A stretch of DNA of 64,000 nucleotides from Gemmatimonadota bacterium (GCA_016712265.1 JADJRJ010000028.1:1559812-1623811); one strand, 5' to 3'. Positions 18,633-27,732 are shown, counted from the stretch's first letter. The notes: generated by a model not told the origin, from the letters alone. Made by a program: numbers and translations.

Positions 18633-20032
18633 CCCATCGACCGTGGGTGCCCCCGCTCGTTGCCGCGATGGCGTCGCTCCTGGTGTATGCCAACGCCGGC
18701 GTCAACGGCTTTGTCCTCGATGATCGCGGGATCATCCTGCAGAACACCCTGGTGCAGGAGCCGGGGACGGCCTGGCGCGCCATTCTCTCGCCGTACTGGC
18801 CCGCGGAGGTGGGCGGCGGGCAGTACCGTCCCCTGGGCATCCTCTCCTTTGCCCTCGATCACGCGCTGGCCGGGAACACTGCCACCTGGTTTCACCTGGT
18901 GAACGTGGCCTGGCATGCGGCTGCTGCCGCGCTGCTGGCGCTGCTTGGTGTTCAGCTGGGAGGGGCGGCTCTGGGTACGGTCGCCGGCCTCCTCTTTGCC
19001 GTCCATCCGGTCCACGTGGAGGCGGTCGCCAATGTGGTCGGGCGGCTGGAGCTGATGGCCGCGAGCTTCGGCCTGGCGACGCTCTTGTTGCATCGACGCC
19101 GTTCCGCATGGGCATGGGTCGCCTTCGCGGCGGCCCTCGGCTCCAAGGAGGGCGCGGTGGTTGTTCCTCTCCTGGCGGCGCTCGTCGATCGCATCCCGGG
19201 CGGGGACACGCGACGTGCGCGACCCCTCTATTGGGGATACGCCGCTGTTGCGGTGGCCTGGGGCACCTTGATGGCGTTCGCCCTGCGCGATGCCACCCTC
19301 TCGACGAAGAGCGCGGTGTTTGTCGGCTTGCCCGTCGGGGATCGCCTGCTCACGGTCGTGAGCATCGTGCCGCATTACGCGCGGCTCCTGCTCGTCCCTG
19401 CACAGCTCTCGGCGGACTACGAGCCCGGGGTGCTGGAGGCGGCGCGTACGATCACCCCGATGGTCCTGGCCGGTGCCCTCCTGGTTGCCCTGGCCGGCTG
19501 GGGACTGTATCGCGCCTGGCGGCGCGCACCGCTCCTGGCCGTGGCGATCGGGTGGAGCATCGTGGCGATTGGACCCGTGTCGAACGTCGTGGTCGTGACC
19601 GGTGTCGCGCTCGCCGAGCGCACACTCTACCTCGCCAGTGCGGGCGTCGCACTTGGGCTGGCCTGGCTGGCGATGCACCCGGCCACGCCTGGCGTCGCCT
19701 CACGCGTCGTCATCGCGCTGCTCCTGGTGGCCGGTGCCGCACGCACGTGGACCCGCACGCCCACCTGGCGAGACAGTCGCACCTTTGCGCTGCAATTGCT
19801 TGAGGATCACCCGGAGTCCTATCACGGGCACTGGGTGGCCGCCCGCGTCCTGCGCGCCGCCGGGGATATGCCTGCCGCCGCGCGGGAGTACATGGTGGCG
19901 CACTCCATCTACGCCGGAGATCTCTCCATGTTGCGCGAGGCCACCGAGGTGGCACAGTTGGTCGGCGATGGGGTGGGAGCCACACGGTTCCGTGCCGCCG
20001 CGGATTCCCTCGTCATCGCGAGGGCCCGATGA
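18629..20032 (+). CDS. TMTC-like multi-pass membrane protein, putative O-mannosyltransferase
   Basis: 467 residues, ATG overlapping the upstream stop. The N-terminal half is multi-pass with the motif GFVLDDRGIILQN and then GGGQYRPLGILSFALDHAL and FAVHPVHVEAVANVVGR. This order (DD, YRPL, HPVHVEAV) is characteristic of the TMTC family, whose eukaryotic members O-mannosylate cadherins. The C-terminal 90 residues look like a short TPR-type helical region, much shorter than in eukaryotic TMTCs. It sits between two GT39-like genes in one overlapping operon, so it probably takes part in the same glycan transfer. Confidence 0.75.
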   Translation: MTHRPWVPPLVAAMASLLVYANAGVNGFVLDDRGIILQNTLVQEPGTAWRAILSPYWPAEVGGGQYRPLGILSFALDHALAGNTATWFHLVNVAWHAAAAALLALLGVQLGGAALGTVAGLLFAVHPVHVEAVANVVGRLELMAASFGLATLLLHRRRSAWAWVAFAAALGSKEGAVVVPLLAALVDRIPGGDTRRARPLYWGYAAVAVAWGTLMAFALRDATLSTKSAVFVGLPVGDRLLTVVSIVPHYARLLLVPAQLSADYEPGVLEAARTITPMVLAGALLVALAGWGLYRAWRRAPLLAVAIGWSIVAIGPVSNVVVVTGVALAERTLYLASAGVALGLAWLAMHPATPGVASRVVIALLLVAGAARTWTRTPTWRDSRTFALQLLEDHPESYHGHWVAARVLRAAGDMPAAAREYMVAHSIYAGDLSMLREATEVAQLVGDGVGATRFRAAADSLVIARAR

Positions 20033-21603
20033 CCCACTGGCTCGAGCGCCTGCGCCAGATGCCCGCGCCGCCGGAGCGGATGATCCACGTCGCGCTGCCG
20101 ATGGTGGTGGCCCTGGTCGCCATCCTCACGATCACGCCCTGGCCCGTCGGTGCCTTCCAGGACGACGCGATGTACACGGTCCTCGCCAAGTCGCTGGCCG
20201 AGGGGCGCGGGTTCCGCTTCCTCAACCTTCCCGGGGAGCCTAACGCGACGCACTTCCCGCCCGGGTATCCGCTGGTCCTCGCCGTCATCTGGCGGGTGTG
20301 GCCGTCGTTTCCGGACAACATCGTCGCCTTCAAGTTCCTCAACGCCTTCTTCCTGGGGGCGGCTGCGTCCGGCGCCTACGTCTTTGCGCGGCGTCGGTTC
20401 GCCACACCGGTCCTCGGGGCGGTCACGGTCGCCGTGATCGGGACCCTGTCCATCGTGGTGTTGCTGGTGACCGGCGTGGTGATGTCGGAGCCGATGTTCC
20501 TCGCCGTCCTCTTCCCGGCCTTGCTGGCGGCCGAGCGCGCCGTCGAGACGGGGAAGTGGCGGGATGCCCTGGTGGCCGGGCTGTGTCTGGGCGCCCTGTC
20601 GATGGTCCGCACCCTCGGGGTGTTCGCCGTGCCAGCCCTCGGCCTGACCCTGCTGCTCCGGCGACAGCTGCCCGCCGCGGTCGCCGCCGGCGTGGGGGCC
20701 GGCGTCTTCCTGGTCCCCTGGCAGCTGTGGGTCGGGGCGCACCAGGCCGAGATCGCCCCGGTCCTGGTGGGGAAGTTCGGTTCGTACGGCTCGTGGCTGG
20801 TCGACGGGTACCGCGAGGGCGGCGTGGAGTTTGCGAAAGCCGTGCTCGTGAAGAACGTGGAAGGGCTCGTGGGGGTCCTCTCGTACCACTTCCTTCCGGT
20901 CCTCGCCGTATGGCCGCGCCTGGTGGTCTTCGCCGCCGTCATCGGGTTCGCCCTGCTGGGGACAGGAAGATTCCGTCGCAATGCCCCGGTCACGCTGGGA
21001 TTCCTGATCCTGTATACCGTTGTCATCATGCTCTGGCCGTTCGACCCCGTCCGCTTCACCCTCGCCCTATGGCCCCTGTGGCCCCTGTTGGTGGGATGTG
21101 GCGTGCTGGCCGCCTGGACGGCGGCCGGGCGGGCGGCGCGCCCGGCCCGCCTGGCCGGACACGCTGGGATTGCCCTCCTCACGGCTGCGTTCGTGGGGGG
21201 CTCCGTCCAGTACAACTGGACGGGGTACACCCGGAAATGGTGGGTCTCGGCCCAGCGCGACGCCGGAAAGCGCGCCAAGCCGATCGTCGAATGGGCGGCC
21301 CGGTACACCGACTCGACCACCGTCCTGAGCACTGAGGACGACTTGATCGTCTACCTGTATGCCAACCGGAAGAGCGTCCCCACGTCCACCTTCCTTCCCA
21401 GTCAGCGGGTCCGAAACCTGACGGACCCGGAGGATGTGCAAGTGGTCCGGGATATCTTCACCTCGTACCGACCGTCCTGGTTCCTCATCGGGTCGCAGCA
21501 GGGGTTCCGGACGGCCGGCACGCTCGCGGCCGGTCCCAGCCCCCTCCTGCGTTACGTGGGACGTACCCCGGACGTATTGATTTATCAGCGCCAGACGCCA
21601 TGA
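20029..21603 (+). CDS. GT39-like membrane glycosyltransferase, paralogue B
   Basis: 524 residues, ATG overlapping the previous stop. It is the paralogue of 17073-18632: FQDDAMYTVLAKSLAEGRGF, THFPPGYPLVLAV, VMSEPMF, and VPWQLWVGAHQAE recur at matching places. The same acidic pair in loop 1 is kept, so both copies look catalytically competent. The C-terminal soluble region has STEDDLIVYLYANRKSVP, again mirrored in copy A. Presence of two diverged copies in one operon suggests different donors or acceptors. The stop overlaps the start of the GT2 gene. Confidence 0.8.
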   Translation: MTHWLERLRQMPAPPERMIHVALPMVVALVAILTITPWPVGAFQDDAMYTVLAKSLAEGRGFRFLNLPGEPNATHFPPGYPLVLAVIWRVWPSFPDNIVAFKFLNAFFLGAAASGAYVFARRRFATPVLGAVTVAVIGTLSIVVLLVTGVVMSEPMFLAVLFPALLAAERAVETGKWRDALVAGLCLGALSMVRTLGVFAVPALGLTLLLRRQLPAAVAAGVGAGVFLVPWQLWVGAHQAEIAPVLVGKFGSYGSWLVDGYREGGVEFAKAVLVKNVEGLVGVLSYHFLPVLAVWPRLVVFAAVIGFALLGTGRFRRNAPVTLGFLILYTVVIMLWPFDPVRFTLALWPLWPLLVGCGVLAAWTAAGRAARPARLAGHAGIALLTAAFVGGSVQYNWTGYTRKWWVSAQRDAGKRAKPIVEWAARYTDSTTVLSTEDDLIVYLYANRKSVPTSTFLPSQRVRNLTDPEDVQVVRDIFTSYRPSWFLIGSQQGFRTAGTLAAGPSPLLRYVGRTPDVLIYQRQTP

Positions 21604-22379
21604 CCCTTCCCGTGTCCTCACCCAACGTTCTCACCGACGCGCCGACCCCGCGCATGCGCGGTCGCACCCCGATTCCCGCCGACGAGGTCATCCTCTCGGT
21701 GCTGATCCCGGTGTACAACGAGAAGAACACCATTCGCCTGATCCTGGACCAGGTGCATTCGGTCCCGGTGCGCAAGCAGGTGATCTGCGTGAACGACTGC
21801 TCCACCGACGGGACCGAACAGATCCTCGAGGAACTCAAGGCGGAAGGCCTGATCGACGTCCTGATCCACCAGCAGGTGAATCGCGGGAAGGGATACGCCA
21901 TCCGGACGGCGATCGCCGCGAGCACGGGGAACGTGGTGATGGTGCAGGACGCCGACCTGGAGTATGACCCGGCGGACTGGCCCCAGCTTCTGGAGCCGAT
22001 CATCGAGGGGAAGGCGGACGCCGTGTTCGGGTCGCGCTTCCTGAGCGGACCGCATCGCGTGCTCTACTTCTGGCACTCGGTCGGGAACAAGATGCTCACG
22101 ATGGCGAGCAACATGTTCACCAACCTCAACCTCACCGACATGGAGACCTGCTACAAGGCGATCCGTGGTGAGGTGGCGCGTTCGCTGACGCTCACGTCGG
22201 ACCGCTTCGGCTTTGAGCCCGAGGTGACGGCACGGCTCGCGGCGCGCCGCGTGCGGATCTACGAGGTCCCGATCTCCTACTCCGGCCGAACGTACGCCGA
22301 GGGGAAGAAGATCAACTGGAAGGATGGCGTGGCCGCCTTCTGGCACATCGTGCGCTTCAACCTGTTCCCGCCTCGCTGA
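21600..22379 (+). CDS. GT2 family polyprenyl-phosphate sugar synthase (DPM1-like)
   Basis: 259 residues. The GT-A fold motifs are clear: LSVLIPVYNEKNTI, VNDCSTDGT, NRGKGYAIRTAI and the metal-binding DAD in VQDADLEYDP. DLTDMETCYKA-type sequence near 180 is typical of dolichol-phosphate mannose synthase-like enzymes. There is no long C-terminal membrane domain. It would make a polyprenyl-phosphate sugar for the GT39/TMTC-type transferases encoded just upstream. The four genes overlap by 4 bp at each junction, so they are one transcriptional unit. Confidence 0.87.
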   Translation: MTLPVSSPNVLTDAPTPRMRGRTPIPADEVILSVLIPVYNEKNTIRLILDQVHSVPVRKQVICVNDCSTDGTEQILEELKAEGLIDVLIHQQVNRGKGYAIRTAIAASTGNVVMVQDADLEYDPADWPQLLEPIIEGKADAVFGSRFLSGPHRVLYFWHSVGNKMLTMASNMFTNLNLTDMETCYKAIRGEVARSLTLTSDRFGFEPEVTARLAARRVRIYEVPISYSGRTYAEGKKINWKDGVAAFWHIVRFNLFPPR

Positions 22380-22390
22380 TTCGGCATCTG

Positions 22391-22428
22391 CCCCGGACCC
22401 GCGAGCGAGAGCACGCGAAGATCCGGGG
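22391..22428 (+). terminator. Hairpin after the glycosylation operon
   Basis: CCCCGGA at 22391-22397 pairs with TCCGGGG at 22422-22428, about 11 bp after the GT2 stop. The loop is long (24 nt) and there is no strong T-run, so it is only a possible terminator. Confidence 0.35.
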
Positions 22429-22804
22429 CCTCGTGTCCGCCGTGGCCTCCAGCGCCCGGGGACAAACCGCCAGCAAGAGCCGCTTCCGTGGCGATCACGC
22501 CGGGAGCTCCCGCTTTACCTAACGCCAAGGTGCACCCCGGATCGTCCCGGGTCCACTGTGATATCCGTCACGTGAGGCACCGTTACCTGATGTACCGCAC
22601 AGGCGTCAAATCGGTGCTTGCGGGCCGGGTTTCGGCCGGTGGGTGATCAAGGCAAGGGGGTTGGTCAGAGCTGCGGGGTGGGTTGGGCGTGTGGCAGACT
22701 GCAAGACGGCGCGCAAAAGGAAGGAAGTGTTCGCGGACTGCGCGCAGTCCAACCAGTCGCTCAAGTCGTGTAGCAGCAACGAGTTCGGCGCAGACCCCCG
22801 CTTG
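22429..22804. other. Intergenic region before the pilin promoter
   Basis: About 375 bp with no convincing gene. It contains one inverted CGTTAGG octamer (ACCTAACG at 22517-22524) and a small GGCCG/CGGCC hairpin near 22622. Length and position fit an upstream regulatory region where PilR could bind. No clear palindrome was identified as its site. Confidence 0.4.
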
Positions 22805-22819
22805 TGGTCCATCACTTGC
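22805..22819 (+). promoter_or_regulatory. Candidate sigma-54 promoter of the pilin gene
   Basis: TGGTCCATCACTTGC has the -24 GG and the -12 GC exactly ten bases apart and matches TGG and TTGC of the consensus TGGCAC-N5-TTGC; the CAC of the -24 box is TCC. Transcription would start near 22830, leaving a leader of about 60 nt before ATG 22892 with a GGAG ribosome site. PilSR encoded upstream is the expected activator. Confidence 0.6.
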
Positions 22820-22891
22820 CTTGCTTCACCATCGAGACGGACACGACTCCTCGCACCTCTCACTTTCCTCACACGGGCACCCGGAGACACC

Positions 22892-23302
22892 ATGCGCAAC
22901 ACGACTCGGAAGGGCTTTACGCTGATCGAACTCCTGATCGTCGTCGTCATCATCGGCATCCTGGCCGCGATCGCGATCCCGAAGTTCGCCAACACGAAGG
23001 AAAAGGCATACCTCGCCTCGATGAAGTCCGACCTCCGCAACATGGCCACCACGGAAGAGTCGTACTTCGCTGACAACCAGGTCTACACCGCTGGTACCGC
23101 GACGAACCTGTCCGGTTCGACCAGCTCGCTCAACGGCTTCGTGCCGTCGGCGGGTGTGTCGGTGACGGCGACGGCGTCGGGCGGCACGGGCTGGAGCGCG
23201 ACGACCACGCACAGCGCGACCACCAAGACCTGCGCGATCTTCGTTGGTGTGGCGGCGGTTGCGCCGGCCACGGTTGAAGCTGAGCCGAAGTGCACGCCGT
23301 AA
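22892..23302 (+). CDS. pilA: Type IV major pilin
   Basis: 136 residues from ATG 22892, preceded by CGGAGACACC as ribosome-binding site. The prepilin leader is short (MRNTTRKG), with PilD cleavage before FTLIELLIVVVIIGILAAIA, and Glu5 of the mature protein is present. The globular part is unusually rich in Ser, Thr and Gly (residues 65-115). It ends with a C-terminal cysteine pair (KTCAIF and EPKCTP) that would form the D-region disulfide. The Ser/Thr-rich surface fits an O-glycosylated pilin, in line with the upstream glycosyltransferase operon. Only one pilin of this size is seen. Confidence 0.92.
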   Translation: MRNTTRKGFTLIELLIVVVIIGILAAIAIPKFANTKEKAYLASMKSDLRNMATTEESYFADNQVYTAGTATNLSGSTSSLNGFVPSAGVSVTATASGGTGWSATTTHSATTKTCAIFVGVAAVAPATVEAEPKCTP

Positions 23303-23331
23303 GCGACTAACCTCGCTCGGCGGTACCCAGG

Positions 23332-23369
23332 GGGCGGCGGTCCACACGGACCGCCGCCCCTCTGGTTTT
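23332..23369 (+). terminator. Rho-independent terminator of pilA
   Basis: GGGCGGCGGTCC at 23332-23343 and GGACCGCCGCCC at 23348-23359 form a perfect 12-bp stem with loop ACAC, followed by CTCTGGTTTT. It lies 29 bp after the pilin stop and would separate abundant pilin mRNA from the minor pilin genes. Confidence 0.85.
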
Positions 23370-23441
23370 CCGTGCGTGAAAATGCTGCGAGTGGCATAAC
23401 GGGGGTACCGGCCGCCGTCCCGTGCCGGGCAATACTCCGGC

Positions 23442-23786
23442 ATGCGATCGCAGCTCAACACCACCCGGTCGGGGTTCAGCCTCCTCGAGGTCCTGGTCGC
23501 CCTCCTCCTCTTCGGGGCGACCCTGCAGGGGGTCCTGGCCCTCCACCTCGCCAGCGCCCGGGGGACCCACCGCAGCACGAGCCAACGGATCCTCGCGGCC
23601 CACGCGGCGAGCCTGGCGGACTCGTTAGGTGCGCTGGGCTGTCGCGGCGCGGCCGGCGCGATCTCCCGCGCCGAGGGCGCCATCACCTGGACGGCGCGCC
23701 ACCAGCCACCCGGCGCGGTCTATGACCTGGTCGTGTCACCGACCAGCGGGCCCCCGTGGCGCCTCGAGGTCGCGGGACCGTGCTGA
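23442..23786 (+). CDS. Minor pilin / pseudopilin, PilV/GspI-like
   Basis: 114 residues. The class III leader and N-terminal helix are clear: RSG then FSLLEVLVALLLFGATLQGVL with Glu5 conserved. The rest is short and Ala-rich with one Cys near residue 67 and one at the end. It is the first of three overlapping genes for minor pilins, which prime pilus assembly. Small size and the leader fit PilV/GspI-type subunits. Its stop overlaps the next start by 7 bp. Confidence 0.8.
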   Translation: MRSQLNTTRSGFSLLEVLVALLLFGATLQGVLALHLASARGTHRSTSQRILAAHAASLADSLGALGCRGAAGAISRAEGAITWTARHQPPGAVYDLVVSPTSGPPWRLEVAGPC

Positions 23787-24649
23787 TTCGGCGGGGGGTG
23801 GCCCTGGTCGAGGTCCTCGTCGCCCTCGCGATGTTCGGCGTGCTCGGGGCTCTCGCCGTGCGCTCGCTGGTCACCGCCGTGCGGGAGACCGAGCGTGTCG
23901 TCCTTCGCACCGAACGCGATGGCCAACTCGCGGTCGCCCTCGAATCCGGGTCACACCTCCTGCCCGCCCTCTCGGCAGCGGCGGGGGACGCCATTCGCCT
24001 CGCGGATACCGCCGTGGTCTGGCACGCGACCATCGCCCATGGTCCCGTCTGCGGAGTGGCCGGCGCGGTCGCCGTCGCGGCAGACACGCGGCATGACGGC
24101 CTCCGCCTGGGCGGCCACACCAGCAGCCCGCAGCCCGGCGACCTGCTCCACCTCTTCGACGATGGCGCCGCGCCACACGCGGCGGACGACAGCTGGAGCC
24201 GCCACCTGGTGCAGTCCGCTCGGTGGGTGCGCGGGGGATGCGGAGCGACTCCGCTCCTACATGCCGTTGCTGACGCCGCCTTCGGCGCCTGGGTGCTCGA
24301 CGTGGTGCCCACCGTGGATTCCACCTGGATCGGGGCGCCGGCACGCATCACGCGCCCGTCCCGGCTCGCCCTCTACCGGTCCGCAACAGAATGGGCACTC
24401 GGCTACTCCGAGCAAGGGCCCGGGGGCGCCTGGTCCACCATCCAGCCCCTGGCCGGTCCGCTGGAACCGCCGGGGAGCGGGTTTCGGCTCGCCTGGCTGG
24501 ACAGTGTGTTGGCACCCGGAGCCAGCGACCCCATGGCGCTGCGGCTCCTGGCGACCGCCCCCACGCGCGCCGCAGTCCGTTCGGCCACGGGGGCGACTGT
24601 CCACCGGGACTCCGTCCAGCGGCTCATCCACTTCCCCAATCGCCCATGA
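23780..24649 (+). CDS. Minor pilin, PilW/GspJ-like
   Basis: 289 residues from GTG 23780, chosen because it gives a short leader (VLIRRG) before VALVEVLVALAMFGVLGALA, with the conserved Glu at position 4-5. The large C-terminal domain (about 250 residues) and its place between a PilV-like and a PilX-like gene fit PilW. The mature protein would be an assembly-priming minor subunit in the inner membrane or at the pilus tip. The stop overlaps the next ATG. Exact orthology is inferred from order and size. Confidence 0.72.
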   Translation: MLIRRGVALVEVLVALAMFGVLGALAVRSLVTAVRETERVVLRTERDGQLAVALESGSHLLPALSAAAGDAIRLADTAVVWHATIAHGPVCGVAGAVAVAADTRHDGLRLGGHTSSPQPGDLLHLFDDGAAPHAADDSWSRHLVQSARWVRGGCGATPLLHAVADAAFGAWVLDVVPTVDSTWIGAPARITRPSRLALYRSATEWALGYSEQGPGGAWSTIQPLAGPLEPPGSGFRLAWLDSVLAPGASDPMALRLLATAPTRAAVRSATGATVHRDSVQRLIHFPNRP

Positions 24650-25764
24650 TCCAGGCCGTGCCGCGGCGCGGAGCCGCGTTGCTGATGACCCTCGTGTTCG
24701 CCACGCTGCTCGGCTGGCTCTCGCTCGCCCTCCATCACGTGTCGTTAGGCGCGCACCGACGTTCCGCGGCTCGCCGGGATGTGGTGGTGGCGACGACGGG
24801 TGCCACCGCCGGGCTCTGGGGGGTGCTGCGGGATGCGCGCGTCCATGAGTTCGATACCCTGCACGTGGGCGATCCTCCGGTCGTCGTGCGGCGTGCCGCC
24901 GGCTCCGCCCTGGTGGACGTCCGCGCGGTGCGCATCTCCCCGGTCACCTGGCAGCTCGTGGCCACCGCGTGGTTCCCGGACACGGTCCTGGCACGGCGCA
25001 CCGCGCGCCACGCGACCATGGTGGTGCGGCAAGACCTCCCGGATATCGGCGGTCTCGCGGCCTTGACCGTGCGGGATGCCGTCGGTGTGGTCGGGAGTGG
25101 CGAGGTCATTGGCACGGATACCACGACCAGTCCGCTGCTGGCCGGGTGCCTTCCCGGGACCGGTGTGGCGGGGGTCGCGATGCCGGACACCCTGCGTCGG
25201 ACGGGGATGGGCCGCATCGCCGGGGTCCCACCGCTGCTCGAGGACGCCACCGCAGGGACGATGGCGCCTTACACCCGGTACGGATCGGAGTCGTGGGGCA
25301 CGCTCGCGGCGCGCGCCCAGGTGCGCCTCGCCGCTGGGGCCGTCATCACCCCGGGACCGGTCACCGCCTTCGCCGCGTGCGACACCACCGTCATCTCAAA
25401 CTGGGGAGAGCCGAGTGGCACGGGGCCGTGTGCACGCCACGCGCCGCTGATCCTCGCCCAGGGCAGCGTCGAGCTGCGCGGCGGCCGGGGGCAGGGGATG
25501 CTCCTCGTGGACGGCGACCTCACCGTGTCCGGCGGCGCACGGTTTGACGGCATCGTGATTGTGCGCGACGACCTGCGGACCGGCCCCGGGGGCGGCGTGT
25601 TGCGTGGGGCCGTGCTGGCCGCCGATACGGCCGCTGCGCCTGGCGATCACCCGGAGGTGGGCGACGGACTGCGCGTCGAGCGCGCGGGCTGCCTCGTCGG
25701 CGGCGTCCTCTCGCGTCAGGCACGCTGGCGTCCCGTCACTGGCCGAGCCTGGCTCCCCATGTGA
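24646..25764 (+). CDS. PilX-like pilus assembly protein
   Basis: 372 residues from ATG 24646. A short basic N-terminus (MIQAVPRRG) precedes a hydrophobic helix AALLMTLVFATLLGWLSLAL. The leader RRG-A and the A-L-L-M-T-L sequence match the N-terminus of PilX rather than a standard F-T-L-I-E pilin, so Glu5 is absent. The rest is beta-rich with VDGDLTVSGGARFDGIVIV near residue 290, a motif typical of PilX-like proteins in many Gram-negative and soil bacteria. It completes the minor pilin set before pilM. Confidence 0.7.
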   Translation: MIQAVPRRGAALLMTLVFATLLGWLSLALHHVSLGAHRRSAARRDVVVATTGATAGLWGVLRDARVHEFDTLHVGDPPVVVRRAAGSALVDVRAVRISPVTWQLVATAWFPDTVLARRTARHATMVVRQDLPDIGGLAALTVRDAVGVVGSGEVIGTDTTTSPLLAGCLPGTGVAGVAMPDTLRRTGMGRIAGVPPLLEDATAGTMAPYTRYGSESWGTLAARAQVRLAAGAVITPGPVTAFAACDTTVISNWGEPSGTGPCARHAPLILAQGSVELRGGRGQGMLLVDGDLTVSGGARFDGIVIVRDDLRTGPGGGVLRGAVLAADTAAAPGDHPEVGDGLRVERAGCLVGGVLSRQARWRPVTGRAWLPM

Positions 25765-25942
25765 CCTGGCTCACGGAACGAGCCGCGATTGGCGTGATCG
25801 GGCGCACCGATCCGGCGATCCGCAATGGCCGGCGCAAAGTGCTGTTACCCCGCAGACATGGCGGTCGTGTCATGGGCAGACGCTCCGGGTCTCGTGGCCC
25901 CGCCTGTTCCCGTGAGCATCCGGACCTTTACCCCCACTCGTT

Positions 25943-26986
25943 ATGGCGCTCTTCGGTCGCAAGAAGACGACGGTCGGACTCGACGTCGGCTCAGGGCTCA
26001 TCAAGATCGCGGTCATTGACCACGGTCGCGGCGAACCGGAGCTCGCGAAAGTCGTCATCGCGCCGCTCCTGGCGGACGCCATCGTCGAAGGGGAGGTCAT
26101 GGACCCCGGCATCGTCACCGACGCCATTCGCAGTGCGATGGAACAGGCCGGCCTCAAGACGAAGGACGTGGTCACCGCCGTCGGCGGCCGCGACGTCATC
26201 ATCAAGAAGATCCAGATCGAGCGCGTGAAGGAGCAGCAGGCGCGTGAGCTGATGCGCTGGGAAGCGGAACAGCACGTGCCCTTCGACATGGAATCGGTCG
26301 AGCTGGATTTCCAGATCCTCGATCCCGACGCGGACGGCATGGAGATGAGCGTGCTCCTCGTCGCCGCCAAGCGCGACCTCGTCGAGAACAAGATGCGGCT
26401 GCTCACGGACGCCGGCCTTGCCCCCGCGGTGGTCGACGTCGATGCCTTCGCCCTGCACAACGCGTTTGAGATCAACCACCCCGACGCGATGCAGGGTGTC
26501 GTTGGCCTGATCAACATCGGCCACGAAGTCACGAACATCAACATCCTCGACGACGGCGTCCCGATCCTCACGCGCGACCTCACGATCGGCACCCGCCGCT
26601 TCCGTGAGGACCTGCAGCGCGAACGTGGTCTCGGCTCCGACGAGGCCGAGGGGCTGCTCCAGGGCTATGACCGCTCGCCGCACCTCGACGCCGTCATCGA
26701 GAGCCGCGGCGAGGAGATCGCGGTCGGTGTGGAACGCGCCGCCGCCTTCCTGGCCTCGTCCTCACGCGGTGGCAGCCAACTGCGCGCGGTCTACCTCTGT
26801 GGTGGTGGTGCCCGCGTGCCCGGACTGGCGCAGGCCCTTGGCACGCGCCTCCGGCTCCCCGTCGAGCTGGCCAATCCCCTTGCCAACCTGCGCGTGCGCG
26901 CCGGGGCGTTGGACAACCTCATCACTGACGAAGTCGCCCCGCTCCTCATGCTCCCCATTGGCCTCGCGCTCCGCAAGGCAGCGTAA
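25943..26986 (+). CDS. pilM: Type IV pilus assembly ATPase-like protein PilM
   Basis: 347 residues. The actin-like fold shows in TVGLDVGSGLIKIAVID (phosphate 1), VVGLINIGHEVTNINI (phosphate 2) and VYLCGGGARVPGLAQAL (adenosine). The middle VTAVGGRDVIIKKIQI and EAEQHVPFDMESVELDF sequences are hallmarks of PilM. PilM binds the PilN N-terminal peptide on the cytoplasmic face and links the secretin-side complex to the motor. It starts the pilMNOPQ run, with 21 bp to pilN. No ribosome-binding site is obvious before the ATG. Confidence 0.95.
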   Translation: MALFGRKKTTVGLDVGSGLIKIAVIDHGRGEPELAKVVIAPLLADAIVEGEVMDPGIVTDAIRSAMEQAGLKTKDVVTAVGGRDVIIKKIQIERVKEQQARELMRWEAEQHVPFDMESVELDFQILDPDADGMEMSVLLVAAKRDLVENKMRLLTDAGLAPAVVDVDAFALHNAFEINHPDAMQGVVGLINIGHEVTNINILDDGVPILTRDLTIGTRRFREDLQRERGLGSDEAEGLLQGYDRSPHLDAVIESRGEEIAVGVERAAAFLASSSRGGSQLRAVYLCGGGARVPGLAQALGTRLRLPVELANPLANLRVRAGALDNLITDEVAPLLMLPIGLALRKAA

Positions 26987-27007
26987 CCCCGAGCTGGATT
27001 CCTACCG

Positions 27008-27730
27008 ATGATCGAGATCAATCTGCTGCCTGGGGCAGCCCGGAATCGCAAGGCCGGCTCCGGTGTGTCCTTCAAGGCTCTGGCGGCCGGTGTGGCCACC
27101 AAGATCAAGGATCCCTACCTGTTGACTGCAGTCGCCAGCGTGATCGTGGCCGTGGCCAGCGTCGGCATTCTGCACCTCAGCCAGGGCACGACCGCCGAGG
27201 ACCTCGGTGTGCGTGAGACCGAGGCCCTGCGGGACTCCACGCGTTATGCGATGATCCTCAAGGACCGTCGCCGCGCGGAAGCCAAGCGGGACTCCGTGGT
27301 CAAGCAGCTGGCCATCATCCGGTCGATCGATGATGACCGCTATGTCTGGCCGCACATCATGGACGAGGTGTCGCGCTCCCTGCCGCCGTACACCTGGCTC
27401 AAGTCGATGGCCCAGACCTCGGCGGTCTCGACCCCTGCCGGGGTAGCCGACGGGACCAAGCCGGACTCCGCGAAGAAGAACAAGGATCCGGAACCGACGG
27501 AAGAGCCCATGCGCTTCCGCGTCGTCGGCAACACCGTCGACATCCAGGCCCTGACCCGTTTCATGAAGCTGTTGGAGACGTCCCCATTCGTCCAGAACGT
27601 TCAGCTGGCCAAGTCGGAGCTGGTGATGCTGGATGGCAAGGAAGTCACCGAATTCCAGCTGGACGCCGAGTATGAGCGTCCCGATCGCTCCGTGATCACA
27701 ACCGCCCCCGTTTCGCTGTCGGTGAGGTAA
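27008..27730 (+). CDS. pilN: Type IV pilus assembly protein PilN
   Basis: 240 residues. The PilM-binding peptide is at the extreme N-terminus (MIEINLLPG), as in all PilN proteins. A single transmembrane helix follows (LLTAVASVIVAVASVGILHL), then a coiled coil (RDSTRYAMILKDRRRAEAKRD) and a ferredoxin-like periplasmic domain. There is an unusual Lys/Asp/Glu-rich insert near residues 150-165 (KPDSAKKNKDPEPTEEP). PilN forms the inner-membrane alignment complex with PilO and PilP. Confidence 0.92.
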   Translation: MIEINLLPGAARNRKAGSGVSFKALAAGVATKIKDPYLLTAVASVIVAVASVGILHLSQGTTAEDLGVRETEALRDSTRYAMILKDRRRAEAKRDSVVKQLAIIRSIDDDRYVWPHIMDEVSRSLPPYTWLKSMAQTSAVSTPAGVADGTKPDSAKKNKDPEPTEEPMRFRVVGNTVDIQALTRFMKLLETSPFVQNVQLAKSELVMLDGKEVTEFQLDAEYERPDRSVITTAPVSLSVR

Positions 27731-27732
27731 CC

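Noticed and set aside
22685..22703. TGGCAGACTGCAAG as a sigma-54 promoter before pilA
   Set aside because: The GG and GC elements are only six bases apart; ten are required.
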